In this document: piece after piece, positions 5,897-14,443 of the stretch | Layout: every line of letters begins with the position of its first letter | Position numbering within the stretch: the stretch's first letter is position 1 | Origin: Collinsella aerofaciens | GTDB taxonomy: Bacteria; Actinomycetota; Coriobacteriia; Coriobacteriales; Coriobacteriaceae | Length of the DNA stretch: 16,150 nt | Reading direction: 5' to 3' | NCBI GenBank assembly: GCA_030841765.1 | Contig: JAUUSS010000052.1 | Location: 1-16,150, forward strand | Program-made: the position numbers and the translations under genes | The notes under the pieces: generated by a model | Told to the model about the DNA's origin: nothing | What the model saw: the letters and a program-made list of their open reading frames with translations, nothing else | Database searches by the model: none

Positions 5897-7965
5897 ATGA
5901 ATGCTCGGATTGATCATCGAATTTGCTGGCGAGTAATTGGCTTGATGCTATTTTCCGCCTTACTTTCAGTTACAGCCCCCGCATTTTCTTGCACTGCTTA
6001 TGCCGTGGAAGAGGGGGCGGATAACGGTGTCGTAGAGCGCGACTCGACAGGAGGGCCGGGAGCATTGGTCGGTGGCGGTTGCTCTCAAGACTCCAGCGAT
6101 TGTGCCGGCAAAACAACGGAAGATTCGAGCCTACAGGTTGTCGATAGCCATGACCCGTCGACTACAGAACAACTATCTGGATGGCAATGGAACGGTTTGT
6201 CCTGGTATTACTATCTAGATGGCTGTCGTTTGACCGGAATTCAGAATATTGACGACTTGCTGTACTACTTGGACCCCGCTCGTGACGGCGCAATGAGCTG
6301 CGGCTGGATTTTTACTGAAAATAAGTGGTATTACGCGGGTCCGTCAGGCGCTTTGGCAAGTGGCTGGCAGTTTATTGGAGACCAATGGTACTGGTTTGAC
6401 TCCCTTAACAGCTGTTCTATGGCTACTGGTCGACGTGTTATTGATGGGCACCCTTATCTTCTTGGAACCTATGGACTGATTAATGGATGGTACCTTGATA
6501 ACGGTTTATGGTATTGGGGTAGCAATGGTGAAGTCTTAACCGGCTGGCTTCAAACTGGCAATAACTGGTATTGGCTTGATCCCGCCAATGATGGTGTTAT
6601 GTCTAGAGGAATCGTTTCTGTCGGTTCGTCTCGTTACTATTTATCGGATTCCGGCGCAATGACTGTTGGTTGGGCGTTTGATGGGACGGACTGGTATTAC
6701 GCTGACGGTTCCGGCGCACTTGCATCGGGCTGGCGTTTGGTGAATGGCGTTTGGTATTGGCTCGATGTCGCAAATGACAATAGAATGGCTACCGGCTTTT
6801 ATGTCATCGGATCCAACCGGTATCATTTTTCTTCAACGGGAGCGTTGTCACTTGGCTGGTTTATGAGCGATGGAGACTGGTATTACGCTGAGCCTTCTCA
6901 AGCGTCGGGCATTATAAAGACTGAATGGCTGAAGGACGGTGGTCAATACTATTATCTCGATCCTGCCGCCGACGGTAAAATGCTTCTTGGTCATTTTTCT
7001 GTAAATGGGAAAAGCTATTATGCAAAAGCTTCAGGCGCTGTTGCTTGTCGTGAATGGGTAGATGTCCAGGACTCGGTTCAGGATGAGCCATCTAAGGCTT
7101 TTGCTGGTTCTGATTGCTCATTGTGTGGAGCATTGCGTAATGGAAAACTGTTTACATCAAACGGCGATGGCGAATTGGTCGAAGCTCACGGGTTTGTGAT
7201 GCTTGGAGGCTGTAAGTTCTATGCTGATTCAACCGATGGCTCCCCCTGCGCTGGATGGAAGAACGTTAACGGAAAATGGTACTTTTTGATGAGACCGCTG
7301 GCTATGCACGATCTGGCTGGCTGTACAAGGATGGCTCCTGGTTCTATTTAGATCCGTCCACTTATGCTATGAAAACCGGTTGGGTTGCCGTTAACGGATC
7401 TTGGTATTACTTGAATTCGTCTGGTTATATGCAGACAGGATGGCTCAATCTGGGCGCCACCTGGTATTGGCTTGATGCTAGTGGAGCTATGGCTACTGGC
7501 TGGCGCGTTGTGGACGGATCCTGGAATTTCTTTATGGCTAACGGCGCGTGGGTGTCAGACTATATGGATGCTAAGGCTCAAAGTTATTCAAGCAATACAA
7601 ATTGGCTGATACTTGTCGATACGTCACGTTGCGTTACGAGTATTTACACTGGATCCTGGAATAACTGGTCCTTAAACCGTCGATATGTATGTTCGACGGG
7701 AAAAGCTAGCACGCCTACGGTGATAGGGGAGTATCAAGTCTACGGTAAGGGATACTCCTTTGGGCATGGATATACTTGCTATTACTACACGCAGTTCTAT
7801 GGTGATTACTTATTCCATTCCTCACCCTACTACGTCAACAGCAACCGCGTGATGGATCCCACGATGGGCGTTCCATCCTCTGCTGGATGCGTACGCCTTG
7901 AGATTCAGAATGCAAAATGGATTTACGATAACATTCCTTATGGAACAAAGGTTGTTACTTATTGA
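5897..7965 (+). pseudogene. Frameshifted choline-binding-type repeat protein with C-terminal L,D-transpeptidase (YkuD) domain
   Basis: Two overlapping frames form one gene. Frame A (ATG 5897 to stop at 7351) encodes a signal peptide (cleavage probably after AYA at residue 36), a Gly/Ser/Asp-rich linker and about 14 cell-wall-binding repeats. It then leaves the repeat pattern at WYF and ends in unrelated residues. Frame B (ending 7965) resumes the pattern exactly (FDETAGYARSGWLYKDGS), adds four repeats and a YkuD domain with FHSSPYY (His codon 7816-7818) and SSAGCVRL (Cys codon 7888-7890). One base missing from the T run 7283-7287 explains the break; restored, the protein would have 689 residues. 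Frame B alone lacks a signal peptide and a ribosome site, so it would not be exported. L,D-transpeptidases crosslink peptidoglycan or attach proteins to it. The last base before the catalytic Gly-Cys codes Ala where the family usually has His. Start supported by a GGGGG box 6 nt upstream and by the signal peptide. Confidence 0.8.
7283..7287 (+). other. Frameshift site in a T5 run
   Basis: The reading TAC TTT TTG ATG departs from the repeat consensus, whereas TAC TTT TTT GAT GAG (one more T) continues it. The break is therefore a one-base deletion relative to the intact gene, a sequencing error, or a slippage site. The sequence is not a canonical X XXY YYZ heptamer in the incoming frame. Confidence 0.8.
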
Positions 7966-8008
7966 TATTAGGCACTCGTTTTAAGAGACAGGGATAAATA
8001 CTCTATTT

Positions 8009-8027
8009 TTAAAAGAGTTTCTTTTAA
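8009..8027. terminator. Weak A/T-rich hairpin between the L,D-transpeptidase gene and the glycan cluster
   Basis: TTAAAAGA (8009-8016) and TCTTTTAA (8020-8027) are perfect 8-bp arms around GTT. There is almost no G/C in the stem and no T tract after it, so it may be only a weak terminator or none. The 108-bp gap around it also contains a GATAAT (8041-8046) that could be a -10 box, without a convincing -35 partner. Confidence 0.3.
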
Positions 8028-8073
8028 CTGAGGGTGCTTTGATAATCTTTAAGCAATGAATTTGGGAGGATTT

Positions 8074-9021
8074 TTGGAAATAGAAATGGGAAATGATATT
8101 GGCGTATGCGTACTTCTCTCAGCTTATAAACCCGATCTTAAGTTTTTCGCGGAACAACTTGATTCGATAGATAAACAAACTTTTCCGCTTACGCTTCTAG
8201 TTAGAAATGACTGCCCTGAATCGGATTCATTAGAGCGGTTTATCCAAGCGCATATAACGAAAAACGCCTATCGGTATTATCACGGTGATAATAATCTCGG
8301 TTATGTCAAATCGTTCGAGGCGCTGCTCTCCTTGGCGGAAGGGGATTACGTAGTACTTTGCGATCAGGATGATATTTGGGAGCCTAATAGAGTTGAAGTT
8401 TCGCTCAACCATATGCTAGAAGAAGGCTCAATTCTAGATGTTTGTGATAGATCGGTAATTGACGAAAACGGAAATATTCTGGTAAAGAGTTATAGGAAAG
8501 CTCATCCTAATTCGCCGGAAGTAAATTGGTGCTCTGGAGAGGATATTACTGTACAGGCCGCAAGCGTATGTTACGGCATTGGTATGGCTCTCATGTTAGA
8601 TGCGAGTGCGGCGAAGTCGATGATTCCCTTTCCGGAATCGACTGCACATGACTTGTGGTTAACATTGGGTTGCAGTGAACTGGGGAAGTGCAGCTTTACT
8701 ATGACTCCTTTGGTTAAGTATCGTCGACATGGTGGTAACGAAACTGGATTCCTTGCAGGTGTTTCTTCAAAAGATGATTGGTATTCGACAAGAGTTAAAA
8801 ACAGGGTTGATACTGCTAGGCGATTTGCCGATAGATTTCCCGATTCACCGCATCTAAAGGAAATATTGGGGTTCGCTGAAGCAAGGGAGCGGCGCTCCAT
8901 AATTGGTTTACTTAAATACCGACGAGCTTGCCCGTCTATCGCTAAAGCAGATATCATTATACGTCTTATGCCGAATTGGCTGTTTATTTTGATTTTAAAA
9001 GAACTTAAAGCTGCGAGATAG
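8074..9021 (+). CDS. Family 2 glycosyltransferase (rhamnosyltransferase-like)
   Basis: A GT-A fold enzyme of about 315 residues begins with VCVLLSAYKPD and contains CDQDDIW (DXD-type metal site, D97-D100), HDLW (H192-D193, the usual position of the catalytic base region) and YRRHGGN. These are typical of GT2 enzymes that add rhamnose or a similar sugar to a polyprenyl-linked glycan on the cytoplasmic face. There is no clear membrane segment apart from a mildly hydrophobic C-terminus. The start is uncertain. TTG 8074 follows GGGAGGA (8064-8070) at short spacing, ATG 8086 is in frame but 16 nt from the box, and ATG 8056 lies before the box and has none of its own. First gene of the glycan assembly cluster; the flippase gene follows after 44 bp. 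The sugar donor cannot be told. Confidence 0.87.
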   Translation: MEIEMGNDIGVCVLLSAYKPDLKFFAEQLDSIDKQTFPLTLLVRNDCPESDSLERFIQAHITKNAYRYYHGDNNLGYVKSFEALLSLAEGDYVVLCDQDDIWEPNRVEVSLNHMLEEGSILDVCDRSVIDENGNILVKSYRKAHPNSPEVNWCSGEDITVQAASVCYGIGMALMLDASAAKSMIPFPESTAHDLWLTLGCSELGKCSFTMTPLVKYRRHGGNETGFLAGVSSKDDWYSTRVKNRVDTARRFADRFPDSPHLKEILGFAEARERRSIIGLLKYRRACPSIAKADIIIRLMPNWLFILILKELKAAR

Positions 9022-9065
9022 CTCCGTATCCTCATTTCGACAGGTTTAGAAGGGCGCTTATATTT

Positions 9066-10310
9066 GTGAAGGCCACAGAGAAGACTCTTTCGATTAAACA
9101 TAATATGTTCTGGAATACCGTCGGTTCGTTGACTAATTTAGGCTGTCAGTGGCTTATCACCATTTTGGTCGTTCGGCTGTCTGATGGATATAGTGCTGCA
9201 GGCATTTATTCGCTGGCTATGTCTATTTTCAACATGTTTTCTCAATTAGCCCAATACAGGATGTACACGGTGCAAATTGCAGATGTTGAAAGGAAAAACT
9301 CTGCTGGTGAATACCTGACTTTTCGTTTCTTTACTACTTTTATAGCGTTTGCAATGTTAGCCGTCTATTCCATTGCAACGTGTCGTATTGGTACGGTGCC
9401 CGCTATTCTTCTGTATGCTCTCTATAAAACCGCTGGCTTAGTCATTGATGTCATGCATGCTAATGATCAGGTTGGTCATAGGATGGACTATATTGGGAAA
9501 TCCCTCATAATGCAGGGCATCGGCTCTCTCCTTTCATTCATTCTTGTCTTTGGATTTTTTAATAGCCTCGAAGGTGCACTGTTGCTTATGACGGTAGTGA
9601 CAATAGGCATCGGAGTTATTTACGATTATCCAAGATCAAATCGGATTTCTGCAATCAAGCTTGGAATTAGCCGAGCGAAGGTCAGAGCCTTCCTATGTAG
9701 CTGTTTGCCCATCGTTCTGGGCGGCATTGCTGCTTCTGCGGCGCCGAATATTCCCAGGCAGTATTTATCTTATTCATTCGGAGATTCTGCTCTGGGTATT
9801 TATGCATCAGTTGCTGCACCTGTGGCAATTATCCAAATGGGTGCGACCTATATTTATAATCCTTTATTAGGTTATCTAGTAGAGCGTTACCATTCTAGAG
9901 AAAAGTCCTTTTTTTCGCTCATAGGTAAAATACTTGCTGGCATCTTTTTTGTCGGTGTCATATCTTCAGTTGCCCTTTTCTTTTTCGGTAAATTATTGCT
10001 GTCACTGTTTTATGGCGCTGGAATAGCTAAACATACCGATCTCCTTCAGCCTATGTTGGCTTGTGCCTTTTTGACTGGCATCGCTTGGTTTGTCAACGAT
10101 TTGTTGGTTTCTCTTGATAATTACCGAGGGGTATTTGTTGGCAGCATGCTGTCCTTAATTAGTGCTGTCGCTGTTATGGCTCCTGCGCAAATGCTGTTTG
10201 GCTTAAATGGCCCTACTGTATCGGCGCTTATATCCAATGCCATTTGCCTTATTTATCAGTCTTCTGTTTTGGGGAAACAGACGCAACAATGGTTCGGGGA
10301 AAAGAGATAG
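9066..10310 (+). CDS. Wzx-like polysaccharide flippase (MOP superfamily)
   Basis: A 414-residue protein with about twelve hydrophobic segments distributed over its whole length, the size and form of Wzx/oligosaccharide flippases. The N-terminus (IKHNMFWNTVGSLTNLGCQWLITILVVRL) matches the usual start of this family, where a first helix carries the two-residue G/N motif before a long membrane segment. It would move a polyprenyl-diphosphate-linked oligosaccharide across the membrane. The start is GTG 9066 with AGAAGGG (9048-9054) upstream at slightly long spacing. It follows the GT2 by 44 bp and is followed after 4 bp by the LicD-like gene, so a single operon is likely. An amino-acid-level family other than Wzx within MOP is possible, but the context supports glycan export. 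Confidence 0.85.
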   Translation: MKATEKTLSIKHNMFWNTVGSLTNLGCQWLITILVVRLSDGYSAAGIYSLAMSIFNMFSQLAQYRMYTVQIADVERKNSAGEYLTFRFFTTFIAFAMLAVYSIATCRIGTVPAILLYALYKTAGLVIDVMHANDQVGHRMDYIGKSLIMQGIGSLLSFILVFGFFNSLEGALLLMTVVTIGIGVIYDYPRSNRISAIKLGISRAKVRAFLCSCLPIVLGGIAASAAPNIPRQYLSYSFGDSALGIYASVAAPVAIIQMGATYIYNPLLGYLVERYHSREKSFFSLIGKILAGIFFVGVISSVALFFFGKLLLSLFYGAGIAKHTDLLQPMLACAFLTGIAWFVNDLLVSLDNYRGVFVGSMLSLISAVAVMAPAQMLFGLNGPTVSALISNAICLIYQSSVLGKQTQQWFGEKR

Positions 10311-10314
10311 GCCG

Positions 10315-11175
10315 ATGATGTCTAAAGCTCACGCGCTATTAAAGCTTCAAAACACTGAATTGGATATCCTTCAGGTTGTCGCCGCATTCTGCTCTAAGCG
10401 CGGCATCAGGTGGTGGCTTGACGGTGGAACATGTTTAGGAGCAATGCGTCATAGGGGGTTTATCCCTTGGGATGATGATATAGATATCGGAATGATGCGT
10501 TCAGATTATGACCGCTTTTGCTCTTTAGCCGAGGGTGGGTTACCGGAAGGATATTCGCTCCATACATCGCGGAATACTACTGGCTATGCTGCGATGTTTG
10601 CTAAGGTGTATCGCGATGGAACTCGCTTCGAGAATCAAGAGGCTCGAGAGGCTTCCAGTTCGATGGGCATTTTTGTCGACATCTTTCCATATGACCAGCT
10701 CTATACAGATAAACGCCTTCGTGCAAAGCAAGTCCGAACTGCATCAATTGCACAGAAAAGAGCCTATTTATATCATTCTTCTTCCATTGTTGTCCCTCAT
10801 AAAGGGTTCCTTGGTCAACTCGAGCAAATTGGTTGTTCTGCTATGCACGTGGTGGAACAACTGGTTTCTCGAGGCGCATGCTCTTACCAGGATTTGTTCG
10901 ATTCCTGTATTGCCGACTCAAATACGGGTGAGGTCTCTGATTACTGTCTGACGTTAAGCTGGCCGAATATGGCGCCAGTGCCTATTTCAGAGATTTTCCC
11001 TCTGAGCAGTGCGGTTTTCGAAGGCAGTGAATTCCCTGTTCCTCGTATGACGGATAAATATCTTACAACGATGTATGGCGATTGGAAAAAAATACCGTCA
11101 CCGGATAATCGACATACCCATCTTCCGCTCTTGCTCGACTTTGGAGATGGGGAAGTCTGGACGGCACAGAATTAA
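10315..11175 (+). CDS. licD: LicD-family phosphocholine (phospho-amino-alcohol) transferase
   Basis: A 286-residue protein bears the LicD signature near its N-terminus: LDGGTCLGAMRHRGFIPWDD (35-54) followed by DIDIGM, the metal-binding acidic cluster of this nucleotidyltransferase-fold family, and GIFVDIFPYD. LicD enzymes move phosphocholine from CDP-choline to a sugar of teichoic acid, capsule or LPS. This is the only LicD in the window, and it would use the CDP-product of the HTH-LicC-LicA enzyme. Tandem ATG codons at 10315 and 10318 follow the flippase stop (10308-10310). The weak box GATAGG (10306-10311) favours 10318 slightly. The frame is open upstream to 10207 inside the flippase gene, but that extension has no ribosome site. 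LicD-type proteins of unknown acceptor are common, so the acceptor is unknown. Confidence 0.9.
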   Translation: MMSKAHALLKLQNTELDILQVVAAFCSKRGIRWWLDGGTCLGAMRHRGFIPWDDDIDIGMMRSDYDRFCSLAEGGLPEGYSLHTSRNTTGYAAMFAKVYRDGTRFENQEAREASSSMGIFVDIFPYDQLYTDKRLRAKQVRTASIAQKRAYLYHSSSIVVPHKGFLGQLEQIGCSAMHVVEQLVSRGACSYQDLFDSCIADSNTGEVSDYCLTLSWPNMAPVPISEIFPLSSAVFEGSEFPVPRMTDKYLTTMYGDWKKIPSPDNRHTHLPLLLDFGDGEVWTAQN

Positions 11176-11208
11176 GGATATGACATCTATATCAGATGAG
11201 GTTATGTG

Positions 11209-12354
11209 ATGAGCTCCTCTATTTGTATTTTCACTCACCATTATCACCCGCAACTTAGTGGAATTGGTAATTTTGTCGATGGTCTCGCTCACGCCTTGAC
11301 TGCACGCGGCGATAGGGTGGTTATCGTTACTAATGATTCGATGCGCGTGGGAGTCGGTCATTCAGTCGAAAACGGCCTGGAGGTAATTCGTCTTCCTTGC
11401 ATTCCGTTACTTGATGGAAGACTTCCTCTTCCCAAAAAAACCAGTGATTATTACCGACTCCTGCAAACCCTTGATGATTATGAGTGGAATGGTGTTCTGA
11501 TAAACACGAGACTTTTCCCTCTCTCGCTCGAAGGGCTGAAGTTTGCTGCGGATCATAGTGCTAAGGCTGTTGTTCTCGACCACGGCTCAGCGTATCTCTC
11601 TTTCAATCAGCCATTTCTTGATTATTTTGTTCGCCGATATGAAGATTGGATTACTGAGCGCGTAAAGTCGTTTGAACCTGATTTCTATGGGATTTCTTCT
11701 AAAAGTGTTGAATGGCTTCAGCACTTTAATATCACTGCAAAAGGCGTAATTTCAAACTCAATCAATGCCTCATTCTATAGGAGTATTTCTTCGGGGAGAG
11801 ATTTCCGATCTGAATTAGGTATCCCTCAGTCATCTTTGGTTGTAGCTTTTGTCGGGCGGCTTATTCCTGAAAAGGGAATTTATTCAATTATTGAGGCGGC
11901 TCGCACAAAAGATATTACCAAGCGTGATATTTGTTTTGTTCTTGCAGGGGATGGTCCGCTGGCTAATGAGGTCAAGGAAGCTTGTTCGTCTAACTTGTTT
12001 TGGCTTGGGAGATGTAACACAGAGGATATTTCCTCCTTACTTCAGCAAGCAGATGTGCTTTGTCTTCCAACTCGTTCCGAAGGCTTTTCAACGGTACTTC
12101 TTGAAGCTTCAGCCTGCGGAACGCCTGCAGTGGTAACAGACGTGGGCGGGGCACGCGAGCTTATCTTAGATGATAGCTTCGGCACAATAATTCGGTCCAT
12201 GGCATCTGATGAGGTGGTTTCGGCATTATGCAGGCTTTTTGATGATCGAAAGCTGCTTTCTCTTCAGTCTCGAAACTCTAGGGCGCTTGTTGAAAATCGA
12301 TATAACTGGGATGCCACTGCTATGGATGTCGAGAAGGCGTTTTGTATTTGCTAA
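11209..12354 (+). CDS. Family 4 glycosyltransferase (GT-B fold)
   Basis: This 381-residue protein has the two-domain form of GT4 enzymes. The N-terminal domain starts SICIFTHHYHPQLSGIGNFV, with the glycine-rich acceptor loop, and the C-terminal domain starts VVAFVGRLIPEKG. The donor-binding E-X7-E motif is in EGFSTVLLE (E291 and E299), followed by ACGTPAVVTDVGGARELI. It is a retaining glycosyltransferase acting on nucleotide sugars at the inner membrane face; the sugar is not predictable. ATG 11209 was chosen because GAGG (11198-11201) lies 7 nt upstream; GTG 11206 is also in frame. It lies 33 bp after the LicD-like gene and shares its direction, so it probably builds the glycan that LicD decorates. 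Confidence 0.88.
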   Translation: MSSSICIFTHHYHPQLSGIGNFVDGLAHALTARGDRVVIVTNDSMRVGVGHSVENGLEVIRLPCIPLLDGRLPLPKKTSDYYRLLQTLDDYEWNGVLINTRLFPLSLEGLKFAADHSAKAVVLDHGSAYLSFNQPFLDYFVRRYEDWITERVKSFEPDFYGISSKSVEWLQHFNITAKGVISNSINASFYRSISSGRDFRSELGIPQSSLVVAFVGRLIPEKGIYSIIEAARTKDITKRDICFVLAGDGPLANEVKEACSSNLFWLGRCNTEDISSLLQQADVLCLPTRSEGFSTVLLEASACGTPAVVTDVGGARELILDDSFGTIIRSMASDEVVSALCRLFDDRKLLSLQSRNSRALVENRYNWDATAMDVEKAFCIC

Positions 12355-12381
12355 GTGATACTTGGCTGGCTTTTGCTTAGC
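12350..12381 (+). terminator. Possible weak terminator after the GT4 gene
   Basis: GCTAAG (12350-12355, overlapping the stop codon) pairs with CTTAGC (12376-12381) across a 20-nt loop and is followed by TTTT. The large loop and short stem make termination doubtful. The 103-bp gap also contains TTGGAT (12394-12399) and TATTGT (12417-12422) at 17-nt spacing, a weak possible promoter for the next gene. Confidence 0.25.
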
Positions 12382-12457
12382 TTTTGAGTGAAGTTGGATT
12401 TGAGATACGAATTTGTTATTGTCGACTTACCCTATTCGATTTTGTCTTTAGTTGGAG

Positions 12458-14443
12458 ATGCACGTTTTGAATAATCCTGCAATTAAGAAAAGCGAGTACG
12501 CGCTTGCCATCTTTGGGCTGGGACTTCTTTTATTAGCTGTTGCGACATCATTGCACTATAAGAATTTAAATCTATTCATTCTTGAACTCTTTTGCGATGT
12601 CGTTGCTGTTGCGTGCTTATATTTGCAACCGAAATCACAGTCGGGTGGTGACGCTATTCGTCAGATAACCGTCCTCGTCGCGTCCAGCATTCTCAGCAGC
12701 TTTCTGCTAGTTTTAATCATATTGACTGGTGCGAAGACGTTTGGCCCCTTCGATCTTGACGCATGGAATATCGCAAGTCTTGTTATATGCTTTCATTTAG
12801 TTTTAGCGTTTCAAGGCATTGAGCTTTGCTATGGCCTGGTGAAGAGCTTTGTAGCCTCGGTTAAGAAAACTGATACTAAGAAGTGTTTCTTTTTTTTGAC
12901 GGTTTCTGTTGGCTTTGCTGTTTTAATCGCTTTTATTGGCATTCCGCTCGATAAGTCAAAGACGGTGTTGTTCGCGTCTGCTTTGCCCATTACTGTTTTG
13001 ATCGGGTTGATTGCTATTAATGGGGGCACTTCTTATCTGAAGCCCGAACTGTTCGCTTTCGCATGCATTGTCTCGGTCGGTCTATCCGTAATTATTTGCT
13101 TCCCCGTTACAAATTTTCTGACATGGGATGATGAGGTCCACTATGGAAATGCAAATAGTGTTTCCTACCTCACAAATGCTGAAATAACAAATTCTGACCG
13201 AATGATAGTCGAACAGTTTTATAGGGGGGACGGCTTTAGTTTGGATGCATCTTTGGGTAAGTACCCAATAGATGAAACAAGAGAGTTTAACCGTGGCTCT
13301 GTTGAGCAATTAGTCAGAGAGGCCGATAAAAATAATATAGCTGAAGGTATCGAACGTGTTAATTGTTTTGATAGTGTGGCTCTTTCTAAAATTGCCTATA
13401 TTCCTTCATCTATCGGCCTTTGTTTGGGTCGCTTGCTTCATCTCCCATTTTCTATCAAATTTGCATTGGGAAAATTATTTAATTTACTTGCGTATGCAGT
13501 TATCTGCGGAATCGCAATTCGTATAGCCCCTTGCAGAAAATGTCTTTTCACTTGTATTGCGTTGTTCCCGTCTGCCGTGTTAATGGCAGCCAGTTACTCG
13601 TATGATCCCTGTGTGATATCGTTCAGTTTGCTAGGAACAGCTCTTTTGTTGAAGATGCTTGTTTCTGAAGAGGATATTTCTGCAAAAACATTCTTCGGAT
13701 TTCTATTATCTTTTGCAATCGGATTTGCAGCTAAAGCGATTTATTTTCCCTTATTCGGACTTGCGCTTTTAATTCCTGCAGATAAATATACTTCGAGCAA
13801 GCAAAGACGTATCTTGATTGGAGCTGCACTATTCGTTTGCGCCATAATGATTTTATCTTTCTTGACGCCATATTTCTCTTCTGTCGTAAATAACATTTCT
13901 GATGCACGTGGTGGCTCCGAAGTCTCTACGGCTGGTCAAACGACGGGAGTGCTTGCAAATCCAGTTGGAACTATAGTTGTAATCTCGAATTTCGTTTTTG
14001 GATCGATGCTGACCCCGGCGTTTCTCAATTCAATATCAACGAATATGGCTTATCTTGGGGACGTGTCCAATCTGTTCCCATGGCTTTCATATCTTCCCAT
14101 CGTGTTGTTTGAGGCTATATGCATTATTGATAATGAAAAAGTTACTAAATTTAAGTTTAGCCGTTTCGGGATTGTTTGGACTCTATTCCTGGTTCTTGCT
14201 ACTTGCTATTTAGTTGCTTTGGCTCTATACATCGCCTTTACAGGAGTTGGAAGCCAGACAGTTGCGGGTGTTCAGGCGCGATACCTCATACCTTTGTTAA
14301 TACCTTTCGCCTGTCTTTTGCTCAGGTTTCCTATTTACTGCGACGAGGAAGAGAAGACTAAATGTACAGCCTTTATGCTCGGGATTCCATTTGGGCTGCT
14401 GTATTTTGTGTTTTTCGAGCTTTTGTATATCCGATTTTTCTAA
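12458..14443 (+). CDS. DUF2142-type polytopic membrane protein (probable GT-C-like glycan enzyme)
   Basis: A membrane protein of about 661 residues with a dozen or more hydrophobic segments. After the first five or six segments comes FLTWDDEVHYGNANSVSYL, an acidic motif at the start of a large extracytoplasmic loop, as in GT-C glycosyltransferases. The next stretch (SKIAYIPSSIGLCLGRLLHLP ... GKLFNLLAY, then SAVLMAASYSYDP) matches what I know of DUF2142 proteins. These occur in polysaccharide and teichoic acid clusters and are suspected to transfer polyprenyl-phosphate-linked sugars outside the membrane. No function is proven. The start is uncertain: the box GGAG (12454-12457) touches ATG 12458, but lies 9 nt before an in-frame TTG at 12467, which may be the true start; TTG 12452 is also open. 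Last gene before the non-coding stretch; no separate Wzy polymerase is visible, so it may fill that role. Confidence 0.75.
   Translation: MHVLNNPAIKKSEYALAIFGLGLLLLAVATSLHYKNLNLFILELFCDVVAVACLYLQPKSQSGGDAIRQITVLVASSILSSFLLVLIILTGAKTFGPFDLDAWNIASLVICFHLVLAFQGIELCYGLVKSFVASVKKTDTKKCFFFLTVSVGFAVLIAFIGIPLDKSKTVLFASALPITVLIGLIAINGGTSYLKPELFAFACIVSVGLSVIICFPVTNFLTWDDEVHYGNANSVSYLTNAEITNSDRMIVEQFYRGDGFSLDASLGKYPIDETREFNRGSVEQLVREADKNNIAEGIERVNCFDSVALSKIAYIPSSIGLCLGRLLHLPFSIKFALGKLFNLLAYAVICGIAIRIAPCRKCLFTCIALFPSAVLMAASYSYDPCVISFSLLGTALLLKMLVSEEDISAKTFFGFLLSFAIGFAAKAIYFPLFGLALLIPADKYTSSKQRRILIGAALFVCAIMILSFLTPYFSSVVNNISDARGGSEVSTAGQTTGVLANPVGTIVVISNFVFGSMLTPAFLNSISTNMAYLGDVSNLFPWLSYLPIVLFEAICIIDNEKVTKFKFSRFGIVWTLFLVLATCYLVALALYIAFTGVGSQTVAGVQARYLIPLLIPFACLLLRFPIYCDEEEKTKCTAFMLGIPFGLLYFVFFELLYIRFF

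Noticed and set aside
5246..5917. A 223-residue open frame on the minus strand
   Set aside because: It is wholly antisense to the NlpC/P60 repeat gene, its protein has no recognisable domain, and it has no ribosome site. The catalytic motifs on the plus strand show which strand is coding.
7279..7291. Programmed -1 ribosomal frameshifting at the T run
   Set aside because: The incoming-frame heptamer is C TTT TTG, not the X XXY YYZ form, and no clear downstream stimulatory stem was seen. A deletion or sequencing error is simpler.
3900..7550. Dense short repeats resembling a CRISPR or satellite array
   Set aside because: The period is about 60 bp, the copies are in frame and diverged at third positions, and they encode the wall-binding modules. 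There are no constant repeats with unique spacers.
7276..7965. The transpeptidase half as an independent gene starting at ATG 7276
   Set aside because: It has no Shine-Dalgarno or signal peptide and starts in mid-repeat. A frameshift in one longer gene explains it better.
8571..9101. A 176-residue minus-strand open frame
   Set aside because: It is antisense to the GT2 gene and to the flippase start, with low-complexity basic composition typical of a shadow frame.
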